Shown: positions 1-8,554, numbered from the stretch's first letter. The stretch is 64,000 nt of DNA from Photobacterium indicum (GCF_003026215.1 NZ_PYOC01000001.1:558001-622000); one strand, 5' to 3'. The notes: generated by a model not told the origin, from the sequence alone. A program made the numbers and translations.

Positions 1-330
1 GCGTTCTGCAATATCTGTTTGTGGGGTGGTCGTGAAGAACATGTTTTTCAGAGAAATAGAAGAATACCAATACCCTTGAACAGTAAAGTAATCCCCATTC
101 GGCTGCTTTGCCCATTCCCAATCCGTAGACGGATCGTCATGGGTATAATCGGGACGATACCAGCAACGCACGTAAGTATAAGTTGGTGAGCCTTGCTTTG
201 CCGTCATGGCGGCAGGAGTGAGCATATTGGGTGATAGATTCTCTATTACAGGAGCGTCGAGCGGTTGATTATCGGCGCTCATGGCTAACGTAGAGAAAAA
301 GAAGGTGAATAACAAGAGTGTTTTTTTCAT
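1..330 (-). CDS. tlh: Thermolabile haemolysin / lecithinase (SGNH phospholipase), N-terminal part, cut by window edge
   Basis: Only the first 110 codons lie in the window; the rest runs off the left edge. The protein starts with a signal peptide (MKKTLLLFTFFFSTLAMSA) and then shows TYVRCWYR, a WEWAK motif and a GYWYSS...KNMFF stretch. I recognise these as the N-terminal domain that precedes the GDSL/SGNH hydrolase domain in Vibrio TLH/LDH lecithin-dependent haemolysins. Those secreted enzymes cleave phospholipids at the sn-2 position; the catalytic domain itself is not visible here. The ATG at 330 has only a weak GGA upstream. The gene follows the pore-forming toxin on the same strand, as tlh and hlyA adjoin in V. 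cholerae (established knowledge), but a hairpin terminator lies between them, so co-expression may be partial. Confidence 0.85.
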   Translation of the reverse strand, partial: MKKTLLLFTFFFSTLAMSADNQPLDAPVIENLSPNMLTPAAMTAKQGSPTYTYVRCWYRPDYTHDDPSTDWEWAKQPNGDYFTVQGYWYSSISLKNMFFTTTPQTDIAER

Positions 331-367
331 AGAGTTGTCCGCTTCTGTTGAACGTAATGATAAAAGA

Positions 368-398
368 CGACCATTCCCGCTGAATTCAAGAATGGTCG
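368..398 (-). terminator. Hairpin terminator between hlyA-type toxin and tlh
   Basis: A 9-bp perfect inverted repeat (cgaccattc / gaatggtcg) with a 13-nt loop is followed on the minus strand by TCTTTTAT. It lies just after the toxin stop codon and about 40 bp before the tlh start, so it could end or attenuate the toxin transcript. Confidence 0.6.
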
Positions 399-429
399 AG
401 GTGGTTTATGGTGGAAATAAATCGAATCG

Positions 430-2280
430 TTATGGGTTTACTTGGCTGAAATCTGAAAATTGACTGGTATAAATCGTACTGTTTGGCATGTTGCTGTTGT
501 CATTGACTGTCAGGATACTCGGAGGAGTCGTCGAGGCGTCGATAGCATTGATAGTGCGATCATTGTTGATGGTAAATAGCACATCATTGGCAAAATTATT
601 AGGTTCTTGCCACGACCATATCTGAGTGTTTTTCGCATAGTACGCTGAACAGTCGTTGCTAAGTGTAAGCACACCGTTTGTTGTATCTAAACATTGCTCA
701 GTGTTGGCGACGCTGCGATAACGGTGTGCAGCATCAAATACAAAAGATTGAGATTTTGCCCCCTTTATACAGTCAGAAAATGCGAGATTATCGGTTTGTT
801 CTTCAACGTTATTCACTACGGTAAGGCATTTCGGAGACTCTTGGCTTAAATACGTCGATTGAATCGTGACAGAATCGGCACCGAGGAACCATGGGCTGTT
901 CCAATCAACGGTGATTGGGAAGCTATCTCGGTACGTTAGCTGCTCGTAATCACGGTCTTCTTTCCAATTAGAGTTTGCAGAAGTATTGGATGTATAGAGC
1001 TGACTGCCGGATTTGTAACGACGACCAATAAAAAAGCGGTTATGACCAAATAAAGCCAAGCTTTTTACTGTGGTGGTTAGATCGATGGTTGAGATACCTG
1101 ATGTTGATGGTTTAGCCGCTATTTTGGCAACAAAGTCAGGGCGAAGACCACTCAAGGCTAAGGAGTTATTGTTTTTTAGCTTATCGAAATTCCACGGATT
1201 GCCGCGGCGTTCGTCATAATCCCAACACCATCCGTCTGCTGTACCAAGATTACAAAAGCCATTTTCCGGATCGAGTTGTGACCCATATTTATTGTTTTCG
1301 TAGCGGATGTTGTAACCGTCTGGGCGGGTTTGAGTCACTAAACCAAATTGCTTTTTATTGGTGATACTGTATTTGTCGGTGAAACTGTATTCAATATCTT
1401 TAATCGGAAACTTTGGCGATATTGCACCCAGACCAATTTTGATGCTAGTGCTGGTCTCTTTATCAATTTTGGATTCTACTTGATCCTGCATTCTAGGGTA
1501 CAAGTCGTTTAAATAAATTTGTCCCGATTGTAACTTAGCTTTGTCGTTGATCTGAATATCGACATCGATGGTATCCAAGTACTCGTTATATACATAGCTG
1601 GTGTTGCTATTGGTGTTCCAACGACGGTAGATATCAGACCAACTGTCAGCCATTCCCATATCAACGCCCGATCCTTCAGCCAATACGATCTCGACATATT
1701 TGTCTTTATCACCGGATGTTGCATAAAAAGGAGAGTGACTGTAATAACGGACTTTGTATTTTAGCGTCACGTTACCTTTACCTTGGCGTTCCACATTGAA
1801 ACGACGGTGGATCACAAATTCCATGATTTTTGGTGCATTGCCTGCTGTAGCGGAACGACGTACACGCGTATTTTTGCTGAGGTCATTCATCACTCGGGAT
1901 TCAATATAATCCAGCTCACTGTCGGCCAATTCATTATTATTCAGTGGAGCATCAAGTAAATAAATTTCACGTTTATTAAGAACGTGTGGTCGAGTAATTA
2001 AGAGATAGGGGCTTTCTACTCCCATACCCAACAATGTCAACGTGTACGTACTTCTTGCCGCAGGATCAAGATGAGTCAGATTTAAAAGGGTGTATTGGCA
2101 ATCGGTTGGAATGACACTGTTAGTGTCAGTTAAGTGGCACTGAGCTTGGAAGTACGGGGTAGATGATTGCAGGCGATCCGCAATACTGTCGGTTTGTGAT
2201 GAGGAAAGAGGCATGGCATTGCTGGCTGCGCAACAAGTCATGATCCCCAAACTGATCAATGAGCGTGGGAAGCATTTCAT
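430..2280 (-). CDS. hlyA: VCC/phobalysin-family beta-barrel pore-forming cytolysin with beta-trefoil lectin domain
   Basis: Secreted pore-forming toxin of 616 aa. The layout is a signal peptide (about 1-22), a prodomain to about residue 142, a leukocidin-like cytolysin core (about 145-460), and a ricin-type beta-trefoil lectin domain near 470-600 with paired cysteines (PKCLTV, FSDC, EQCLD, SNDC). V. cholerae cytolysin is 741 aa and ends in an extra beta-prism lectin domain. That domain is absent here, as in phobalysin P and Aeromonas haemolysin (family knowledge). The prodomain junction carries RVRR (139-142), a furin-type site. The ATG at 2280 has an AGGA ribosome site 7 nt upstream. tlh follows on the same strand. 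Function is strongly supported by family; the protease that matures it is inference. Confidence 0.9.
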   Translation of the reverse strand: MKCFPRSLISLGIMTCCAASNAMPLSSSQTDSIADRLQSSTPYFQAQCHLTDTNSVIPTDCQYTLLNLTHLDPAARSTYTLTLLGMGVESPYLLITRPHVLNKREIYLLDAPLNNNELADSELDYIESRVMNDLSKNTRVRRSATAGNAPKIMEFVIHRRFNVERQGKGNVTLKYKVRYYSHSPFYATSGDKDKYVEIVLAEGSGVDMGMADSWSDIYRRWNTNSNTSYVYNEYLDTIDVDIQINDKAKLQSGQIYLNDLYPRMQDQVESKIDKETSTSIKIGLGAISPKFPIKDIEYSFTDKYSITNKKQFGLVTQTRPDGYNIRYENNKYGSQLDPENGFCNLGTADGWCWDYDERRGNPWNFDKLKNNNSLALSGLRPDFVAKIAAKPSTSGISTIDLTTTVKSLALFGHNRFFIGRRYKSGSQLYTSNTSANSNWKEDRDYEQLTYRDSFPITVDWNSPWFLGADSVTIQSTYLSQESPKCLTVVNNVEEQTDNLAFSDCIKGAKSQSFVFDAAHRYRSVANTEQCLDTTNGVLTLSNDCSAYYAKNTQIWSWQEPNNFANDVLFTINNDRTINAIDASTTPPSILTVNDNSNMPNSTIYTSQFSDFSQVNP

Positions 2281-2714
2281 GGGTATTCCTAATTGTAGGA
2301 GTGGAAAGGTAAGTAACAGCAGGAGTGTAAAAGTGAAATGTATGCATATCCATACTGAATGTATAGATATGTGTTATTGAGCCGAGAAATAGTGCCAATT
2401 TCAACAGCATGGTATTAGATTACTGGTTCTTCATTGAGCTTAGAAAAAATAAACTTATAAATCAACATACTATATCCGTAGGTTTACTCGCTTTGATGCA
2501 TATTTTTTTTGTGTTTATGCATACTGCTATTACATTAGTAAACTAAGATTGTTTTTATGTATTGTGATTTCTGATATTTATCGATTCCCATTCCACTGCA
2601 CACTGTTCATAATCCGGACTGTAAAGTATTCATAAAGGTTATGAGTTGTGTTTCGTATGTGATGATTAACTGATTTAGGTAGCTTGGGTATAGAACCGTC
2701 AAATTGGAATAAAT
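2281..2714. promoter_or_regulatory. Divergent intergenic region between the toxin and eptA
   Basis: AT-rich, 434 bp, with the start codons of two divergent genes at its ends, so it must hold both promoters. I see no convincing operator. An AGCTTGGGTATA fragment of the dispersed TATACCCAAGC repeat lies at 2681-2692, close to the eptA start. Confidence 0.4.
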
Positions 2715-4337
2715 ATGAAATTACGCGTTAACAGTATTATCTATACATTGATTATTGCGGTGTTTTTTACGCTATTACAGAACCTAGCGTTATGGGTACA
2801 TCTTAAAGATTTATTTGCCATTACACCTGCAGCGAGAACTGGATTTGTTATTTCAATTCCTATCGTTGTTTTAGCAATAATGAATGCTATTTTTACCCTG
2901 CTAGTTTGGCCTTATGTGCATCGTGTGATTATTGCTTTAGTCATTATATTATCGACCTTTGCGACTTACGCAATGTATAACTACGGGGCATATTTTAACT
3001 ATGGAATGATAGTGAATGTGTTTGAAACTAATTCTGGCGAGGCAGGCAGTTACTTCTCTGTCACATTGCTGCTTTGGATAATCACACTAGCCGTCATACC
3101 TATATTTTTGCTGAGTCGTTTTAGAGTTGCGTTTCAATCATCAGTTTTTAAAGAAGTGGCTGTAAAGGTTGTGAGTATTTTAGTGTCTTTGATTGTCATC
3201 GTTTTTATTGCGATGATTTACTACAAAGACTATGCCTCTTTAGTCAGGAATCACAATGAAATAAAAGCCCTAATCAATCCAACTAATTATCTAACATCTG
3301 GCTTTCGGTATGGTAAATATCAACTCGTAGAAGCTGATATGCCCTTTACTGAAATTGGCAATGATGCTACTGATGAGCACAACAAGAACGATAAAAAGAA
3401 TGTCTTAGTATTAGTTGTTGGCGAAGCATCGCGTTCAATGAACTATTCGCTGAATGGTTATAGCCGCCAAACGAACCCTCAATTAGCGCAACAAGATGTG
3501 ATTAGTTTTAAAAATGTCAGTTCTTGCGGTACTGCGACGGCAGTTTCACTGCCATGCATGTTTTCTGATATGACTAAGGCCACTTACAATGCCACCACTG
3601 CCCGTCATCAAGAAGGGTTATTGGACGTATTACAGCATTCAGGCATCAATGTATTGTGGAAAGATAATGATGGTGGGTGTAAAGGCGCTTGTGATCGTGT
3701 AAAGCATATCGAGATGTCAGCCGAAATTGACTCTAGTTTATGTCATTCAGGTTCGTGTTATGACGGCATTTTACTTGAGCAACTCAAAGAATATATCGGA
3801 TCTTTAGAACAAGATTCAGTCGTTGTATTGCATTTAATTGGTAGTCATGGACCGACCTATAATGATCGTTATCCTGATGAATTTAAAGTCTTCAAACCTA
3901 CATGTAATACGAGCGAAATACAAGGTTGCTCAAAAGAAGAATTATTAAATACTTATGATAATTCGATCCTCTACACCGACCATATTTTAAATAGCGTTAT
4001 TACTATTTTAAAAAATGACGAAAGTAGCCATAATACCGCCATGTTCTATCTCGCTGATCATGGTGAATCTCTTGGTGAAGAGGGGGTGTATTTGCATGGT
4101 CTTCCCTATAATATCGCCCCTAAAGAACAAACCACAGTGCCTATGATTATGTGGTTATCGCCACAGTTCCAACAAGACCGACATATCGACAGCGAATGTC
4201 TTAGTAAAGAAGCTGAAGTGGGAGGATATTCACAAGATAATTTATTCCATTCTGTTCTTGGTATGATGGATGTGAAGACTGCAGAATATAAATCTGAACT
4301 CGATATATTTTCAACATGCGAACAGTCGGCGAAGTAA
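2715..4337 (+). CDS. eptA: Lipid A phosphoethanolamine transferase
   Basis: Inner-membrane enzyme that moves phosphoethanolamine from phosphatidylethanolamine to lipid A, lowering surface charge and sensitivity to cationic peptides (family knowledge). The 540-aa protein has about five hydrophobic segments in the first 190 residues, then a periplasmic sulfatase-fold domain. The expected catalytic set is visible: E237 in GEASR, nucleophile T275 in CGTATAVSLPC, H378 in GSHGP, D448/H449 in ADHGES and H461 in YLHG. Several cysteine pairs fit the periplasmic disulfides of EptA/MCR proteins. dgkA follows 133 bp downstream, with two hairpins in between. Whether lipid A or another acceptor is modified in this organism cannot be read from sequence. 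Confidence 0.93.
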   Translation: MKLRVNSIIYTLIIAVFFTLLQNLALWVHLKDLFAITPAARTGFVISIPIVVLAIMNAIFTLLVWPYVHRVIIALVIILSTFATYAMYNYGAYFNYGMIVNVFETNSGEAGSYFSVTLLLWIITLAVIPIFLLSRFRVAFQSSVFKEVAVKVVSILVSLIVIVFIAMIYYKDYASLVRNHNEIKALINPTNYLTSGFRYGKYQLVEADMPFTEIGNDATDEHNKNDKKNVLVLVVGEASRSMNYSLNGYSRQTNPQLAQQDVISFKNVSSCGTATAVSLPCMFSDMTKATYNATTARHQEGLLDVLQHSGINVLWKDNDGGCKGACDRVKHIEMSAEIDSSLCHSGSCYDGILLEQLKEYIGSLEQDSVVVLHLIGSHGPTYNDRYPDEFKVFKPTCNTSEIQGCSKEELLNTYDNSILYTDHILNSVITILKNDESSHNTAMFYLADHGESLGEEGVYLHGLPYNIAPKEQTTVPMIMWLSPQFQQDRHIDSECLSKEAEVGGYSQDNLFHSVLGMMDVKTAEYKSELDIFSTCEQSAK

Positions 4338-4355
4338 CTTGGGTATATATTTACG

Positions 4356-4427
4356 CGGTTCGATGATTATATATCGAACCGTATTTGATAGTTAACAAAA
4401 AATGCTCGTTGGTTTTAATGAGCATTT
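4356..4427 (+). other. Two intercistronic hairpins between eptA and dgkA
   Basis: Two separate inverted repeats are present. cggttcgat / atcgaaccg spans 4356-4381 with an 8-nt loop, and aaatgctc / gagcattt spans 4400-4427 with a 12-nt loop. Neither is followed by a strong T tract, so they look more like processing or partial attenuation structures than a full stop. Confidence 0.5.
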
Positions 4428-4470
4428 ATACCATTATAGATTGGTATTATTCATAATAGAGAGTGTAATA

Positions 4471-4827
4471 ATGAAACCTGGCGCTACAGGGATAAAACGC
4501 GTTATTGATGCTGCTGGTTATTCTGTTCAAGGATTGAAAGCAGCATGGATAAATGAAGCAGCATTTCGTCAAGAGTTAGTGCTGTTAGTTGTGTTAACAG
4601 TAGTCACTTTCTTTCTTCCAGTGACAAAATTTGAGCAGCTGGCAATGGTTGCAAGTATGTTTCTTGTGGTAATCGTAGAGCTAATTAACTCTGCTATAGA
4701 AGCTGCTGTCGATCGTATTGGTTCTGAGCATCATGAATTGAGCGGGCGAGCAAAAGATATCGGATCTGCTGCGGTATTTGTATCAATGTGTTTCGTCGCG
4801 ATTACATGGTTGGTTATTTTACTCTAG
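4471..4827 (+). CDS. dgkA: Diacylglycerol kinase
   Basis: Small inner-membrane kinase that phosphorylates diacylglycerol to phosphatidic acid. The 118-aa length matches the family (E. coli 122 aa). The core motif VELINSAIEAAVDRIGSEHH, with the conserved Glu and Asn residues, is clear, as are three hydrophobic helices. An upstream in-frame ATG at 4402 would add 23 residues not typical of the family and would begin inside a hairpin, so I chose ATG 4471. Placement behind eptA makes sense: phosphoethanolamine transfer from phosphatidylethanolamine releases diacylglycerol, which DgkA recycles. The same pairing is known beside mcr-type genes. Confidence 0.95.
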   Translation: MKPGATGIKRVIDAAGYSVQGLKAAWINEAAFRQELVLLVVLTVVTFFLPVTKFEQLAMVASMFLVVIVELINSAIEAAVDRIGSEHHELSGRAKDIGSAAVFVSMCFVAITWLVILL

Positions 4828-4904
4828 CGAATGTTTAACTGTGTTTTAATGCAGTTAAATAGTAGCCTTATTGTTCCTTACACATAATCGAATGGTTTTA
4901 ATCA

Positions 4905-5780
4905 TCATAGGTCAAATATGACTTGATTACGGCCATTTCTTTTTGCTTGGTACAATGCCCGATCTGCTTTGAAGTAACTTGACTTAAAGGTGATATTTTC
5001 CATTACTTTAGTTAACCCAATGGAGACGGTACATGAAATTTCAGAAGGGATATTATGTGTTGATAAAACGGATACTTTTTGATTTTGAATCGTATCTCTT
5101 AGTGTTTCAAGACGAGAAACTAATTTAACATGAGAGCTTTCTTTTAGTAATAGTACGAACTCTTCTCCTCCTAATCGTGCAATATGCTCATCTTCATTCA
5201 TAGACTCTGAAACAGTATTTGCGATGTGGATAAGCATTTTATCACCCGCTAAATGACCGTAACTGTCGTTAACATTTTTGAATAAATCAATATCAACAAT
5301 AGCCATTAAATACTCATGAATACTCCCAGACTTGATAAGAGTATTGTATGTTTCTATGAAGTAGCGACGGTTAAATAATCCGGTTAATTCATCACGAGCG
5401 GCGAGGTTAATGAGCTGTTTTTCTCGCTGGATACGATCTGTGACGACACTAATAAATGTGCAGAGTGCCTTTTGACCTTCCCAGTCAATCACGTTATCTG
5501 TAATTTCTGCGATCATTGGGTTGCCGTTCATATCGGTGTGATTAATGGTTTGACGCGGACTAGGGAGACCCAATTTAATAACGTTGTGGTAACGCTGATC
5601 AGCTTCAGCCCAATGGGATTTTTCAAATAAGACTTTAATCGTTTCTAAATTCAATACGTCTTCGGCCGTTTCAAGACCACTAAAAACAGCGAATGCATCA
5701 TTGGCATATTTTGGGACAAAATTGATATGAACGACACAAGGGTTTGGATGTGCATCCAATATTTGACGAAACGTTCCCAT
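4905..5780 (-). CDS. PAS-type sensor diguanylate cyclase (GGEEF)
   Basis: Predicted soluble cyclic-di-GMP synthase of 291 aa. The N-terminal 120 residues look like a PAS sensor followed by a short linker helix (VTDRIQREKQLINL). The GGDEF domain begins at RDELTGLFNRRYF and carries an intact active-site loop, ARLGGEEF. The usual inhibitory I-site RxxD before the loop is NEDE here, so product inhibition at that site is unlikely. There is no membrane segment or EAL domain. The start ATG at 5780 has only a weak CAGGT site. Neighbours give no clue to the signal. It could act as an independent cyclase feeding a local effector. Confidence 0.9.
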   Translation of the reverse strand: MGTFRQILDAHPNPCVVHINFVPKYANDAFAVFSGLETAEDVLNLETIKVLFEKSHWAEADQRYHNVIKLGLPSPRQTINHTDMNGNPMIAEITDNVIDWEGQKALCTFISVVTDRIQREKQLINLAARDELTGLFNRRYFIETYNTLIKSGSIHEYLMAIVDIDLFKNVNDSYGHLAGDKMLIHIANTVSESMNEDEHIARLGGEEFVLLLKESSHVKLVSRLETLRDTIQNQKVSVLSTHNIPSEISCTVSIGLTKVMENITFKSSYFKADRALYQAKRNGRNQVIFDL

Positions 5781-6101
5781 GTGTTTTTTACCTGAATGGA
5801 TATATTTTTAGTAATGATACCATTTGCTTATTGTATAAAAACACAAATGCAACAAAACTTTGGAATGGTGATCATACTCGGTATGCAAATCTTATCTTAC
5901 GTTATTCCATAAGGGTATATATCCGAGCTGTTGCACTTGCTGTAGTTATATTCCACATGATTGATTTGTACATTTTGTTGTTAACGCAAGTGTAAAATGT
6001 CACATTAGTATCCAAAGTAAAAATGTCAAAGCTCATTTCCGTGAATCACTGGCTGATTCAACAAGTCGACCTTCATCTCATTATTTAAGGACAAAACCAC
6101 T
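5781..6101. other. AT-rich intergenic gap before the VOC gene
   Basis: No gene is supported in this 321-bp gap. A short AAAATGTCA-type motif occurs twice (around 5994-6003 and 6020-6028). The gap ends in AAGGA, which serves as the ribosome site of the next gene. Confidence 0.3.
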
Positions 6102-6476
6102 ATGCTTTTAGGAATTAGCCTTGGTACCAACGACCTCTCCCGTGCGGGGGCGTTTTACGATCGTTTGCTGAGCACTGTGGGAATGGTGCGCACTATGGAA
6201 GATGACGACGAGATCGGTTACGGGTCTCCTGGTGGCCCGAGCTGCTTTTGGATATTGAAACCCTTTGATCAACAGCCAGCGACTCGCGGCAATGGTACTC
6301 AGGTTACCTTCAAGGCCGCGAACAACGATGGCGTAGAGGAGTTTTACCGGACAGCTTTGGTGCTGGGCGGAGTGGACGAAGGTACCCCTGGCTACCGATA
6401 TCGCCCACGATACTTCGGTGCTTATTGCCGCGACTTGGATGGCAACAAGCTGCATATTATGTACGAACCTGATTGA
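6102..6476 (+). CDS. VOC (glyoxalase/bleomycin-resistance fold) family protein
   Basis: A 124-aa single-domain protein with the vicinal-oxygen-chelate signature: an N-terminal LGTNDLSRAGAFYDRLL, a central GTQVTFKAANNDGVEEFYRTAL and a C-terminal YFGAYCRDLDGNKLHIMYEP containing the metal-ligand glutamate region. Members include glyoxalases, dioxygenases and antibiotic-binding proteins. The substrate cannot be assigned. The start at 6102 has an AAGGA site 11 nt upstream. Base composition is clearly richer in GC than the flanking DNA, and a transposase remnant follows within 10 bp, which suggests horizontal arrival. Confidence 0.85.
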   Translation: MLLGISLGTNDLSRAGAFYDRLLSTVGMVRTMEDDDEIGYGSPGGPSCFWILKPFDQQPATRGNGTQVTFKAANNDGVEEFYRTALVLGGVDEGTPGYRYRPRYFGAYCRDLDGNKLHIMYEPD

Positions 6477-6481
6477 AAGAA

Positions 6482-6680
6482 GAACGATTTCGAGCGGATG
6501 TCAAACAGTGGCAAGTGAAATATCTCAATAATGGTATCGAATCTGACTGTCACTACTAGTGGATTCAAAATACGAAAATGCGTCTGGTCAACGCTTCAGG
6601 GATTAGAGTCATTACGGATGATAAATAAAGGTTAGCTTGATTTATGGTTGCGCAATGATGAACAAAAAAGCTTTACGTAT
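6482..6680 (+). pseudogene. Decayed 3' end of an IS6-family-type transposase
   Basis: From 6482 one frame reads ERFRADVKQWQVKYLNNGIESD and then meets a stop. The next frame, from 6555, reads TSGFKIRKCVWSTLQGLESL and RMINKG to a TAG at 6633. Beyond that TAG it continues LDLWLRNDEQ. Joined, these match the C-terminal part of IS6-type DDE transposases (KYLNN.IE.DH... GFK...A..TL.GIE..R...KG). The break is a frameshift, and the TAG probably replaced a glutamine codon. No 5' half and no terminal repeats were found. This is an old mobile-element scar beside the GC-rich VOC gene. Confidence 0.7.
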
Positions 6681-6854
6681 TGCAACAAAATGGATCCGAT
6701 ACATAATAAATGTAACATAGCTCAAGTGAATAAAATGTATTTATTTCAATACTAAAGCGTATGTATAACCATGCATTATATTGCTTTTTGTTACTATGGG
6801 TTACAAAAAGTTACATAGGGAGGGTGGGAGATCAGACCAGAAAACAATGAAAAC

Positions 6855-7211
6855 GTGATAGATTTCACAAATAAATTCATTGACTTAACAAAAGGTTTCA
6901 CTGTGATTGTATTCAATATTGATTCTGCACATTACATTTGCGATATACTAAAAAATAAATCAGAACAACTAAATATCTCCCTCTTCTTTAACGATGGATT
7001 ACAGTTACAACAAGTTACAGGGTTTAAAAAAATTGAAGATTACTTTGATGTTAGTGGTATGACTCAGACTATTGTAACTGGATATAAAATTCAGCTTAAA
7101 GATGGTAATGAGTTAACGTTAAAATCAGCGGGAAGTGAAAATATAACAATGCCATTTAGTAGTAAATTAGACCATGGTATTAGCAATAAAGTCTCTAATT
7201 ATTTATTTTAA
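6855..7211 (+). CDS. Hypothetical protein, 118 aa
   Basis: Not recognised. The frame is open from 6819, and the first usual start codon is GTG 6855, which lacks a good ribosome site; the nearby AGGGAGGG at about 6818 is too far away for it. The translation (MIDFTNKFIDLTKGF...) has no signal peptide, membrane segment or known motif, and it looks like a small mixed alpha/beta cytoplasmic protein. Codon use is AT-rich like the next two genes, so the three may have arrived together. The start is uncertain; the coding status is moderately supported by length and composition. Confidence 0.5.
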   Translation: MIDFTNKFIDLTKGFTVIVFNIDSAHYICDILKNKSEQLNISLFFNDGLQLQQVTGFKKIEDYFDVSGMTQTIVTGYKIQLKDGNELTLKSAGSENITMPFSSKLDHGISNKVSNYLF

Positions 7212-7391
7212 GTTAAAAGTTCCTTCTTTTGTATGATTATGAAATTAATTCTTCTTGCAAATGATCGCGTTAATTATAAATTTATTTAATAAATTAAAGT
7301 TAGCTGCTCAGTTTGTTATGTTATTTAACAAGATGTTTTATGAGTATAAGACGCAGTAACTATTTATTGTGATTTTGTGTATGGACATAAA

Positions 7392-7670
7392 ATGGAATTT
7401 TTAAAAAGGCAATATCGATTAAGAAAACTTATCAGAATATGTGGTGATCTGGCGTTTGATATATATGATGATAATGTAAAAGCATGCATTATTGCCGTGT
7501 TAATGTGTGAAGATGTTGACGATAACAATCTTGAAGTTAGATTAATGGCAACATACAAGCATCAACAAACTATTTTCATTCTCGCACTTGAAAATACGAG
7601 GGAGTTTCAATATATATTGAACCTCCTTAACTTTGAGGTTAATAATCCACATTATAATAATCAAATATAA
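7392..7670 (+). CDS. Hypothetical protein, 92 aa
   Basis: Not recognised. ATG 7392 is preceded by GGA at a suitable distance (tatggacataaaATG); a GTG 15 nt earlier is possible. The N-terminus is rich in Arg and Lys (KRQYRLRKLIR), followed by acidic stretches (DIYDDN, CEDVDDNN) and a hydrophobic C-terminal half. No domain is evident. It ends 17 bp before the CruF-like gene on the same strand and may be co-transcribed with it. Confidence 0.5.
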   Translation: MEFLKRQYRLRKLIRICGDLAFDIYDDNVKACIIAVLMCEDVDDNNLEVRLMATYKHQQTIFILALENTREFQYILNLLNFEVNNPHYNNQI

Positions 7671-7687
7671 TTTTTTGGTGATATGTA

Positions 7688-8554
7688 ATGAAGAATAAAG
7701 CACCATTGTTTTTGCTTTTTATAACAACAGGTTATGTTGCATGCTCCTTTTTTAGAGGTTATACAGATTACAATCTATCAAGTGTATTAACGCCATTAAT
7801 ATTATTACCGTTTGCCCTCATTCATGGTGGTATTTACTGTGGAACAAAGAAAATAATTTATTTCTTTATCCTTGTTTTTGTTGTCAGTGTATTTTATGAA
7901 GGTGTCAGTGTTTCAACTGGATTTCCTTTTGGTAATTATTACTATTCTGAAAGGTTAGGAGTTAAACTATTTGATGTTCCATTAGCTATTATGCCTACCT
8001 ATTTTTCTTTAGGGTATGTTTCATGGTTTATATCTAATGTGCTGTCACAGCAGGTGTTTAAAGAAATAGAAAGTAAGTTCAAGGTTTTTATTATTTCAAT
8101 TGTTGCGTCATTTATCATGACTTCATGGGTTCTAATTATGGATCCTGTTAATTCTTTGGTGAAATCACTGTGGTTTTGGACAGATGATGGAGTGTATTTC
8201 GGGGTGCCATTGACTAACTTTTTGGGCTGGATTTTATGTGTGTTTACCTTTTATCTCCCATTCACATTCTGGTGCTATAAAGATAAAGTGCATTTGAAAA
8301 CAAAGCCAGCTTATGGGTATTTATACTTACCTTCAATAATCTACATTACCATTATGGCTAAGTATATTCTGTGTTTCTTTTTCAAAGAAGACGTCATTGT
8401 CACATTACAAAGTGGAAGAATGTTTAGTACTAATGAGATTTATGGAACTGTTGTTTTAATTGGTTTTTTTACTATGCTCCCGATTGGTGTTCACTCCTTA
8501 TACAAAATCTACACTTATTCATGCCCTAACGAATTGATGACAAAGAAGACGTGA
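7688..8554 (+). CDS. CruF-like carotenoid hydratase family membrane protein (DUF422 type)
   Basis: A 288-aa integral membrane protein with about seven to eight hydrophobic segments. The motifs EGVSVSTGFPFGNYYYSERLG, MDPVN...WFWTDDGVYFGVPLTNFLGW and the phenylalanine/tyrosine-rich helices match the family of CruF and bisanhydrobacterioruberin hydratase, which add water across C-1',2' of carotenoid ends. No phytoene synthase, desaturase or cyclase gene is in the window, so the partner pathway, if any, lies elsewhere. The ATG at 7688 has GGTGAT upstream. A role on another isoprenoid is possible. Family membership is well supported; function in this organism is not. Confidence 0.75.
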   Translation: MKNKAPLFLLFITTGYVACSFFRGYTDYNLSSVLTPLILLPFALIHGGIYCGTKKIIYFFILVFVVSVFYEGVSVSTGFPFGNYYYSERLGVKLFDVPLAIMPTYFSLGYVSWFISNVLSQQVFKEIESKFKVFIISIVASFIMTSWVLIMDPVNSLVKSLWFWTDDGVYFGVPLTNFLGWILCVFTFYLPFTFWCYKDKVHLKTKPAYGYLYLPSIIYITIMAKYILCFFFKEDVIVTLQSGRMFSTNEIYGTVVLIGFFTMLPIGVHSLYKIYTYSCPNELMTKKT

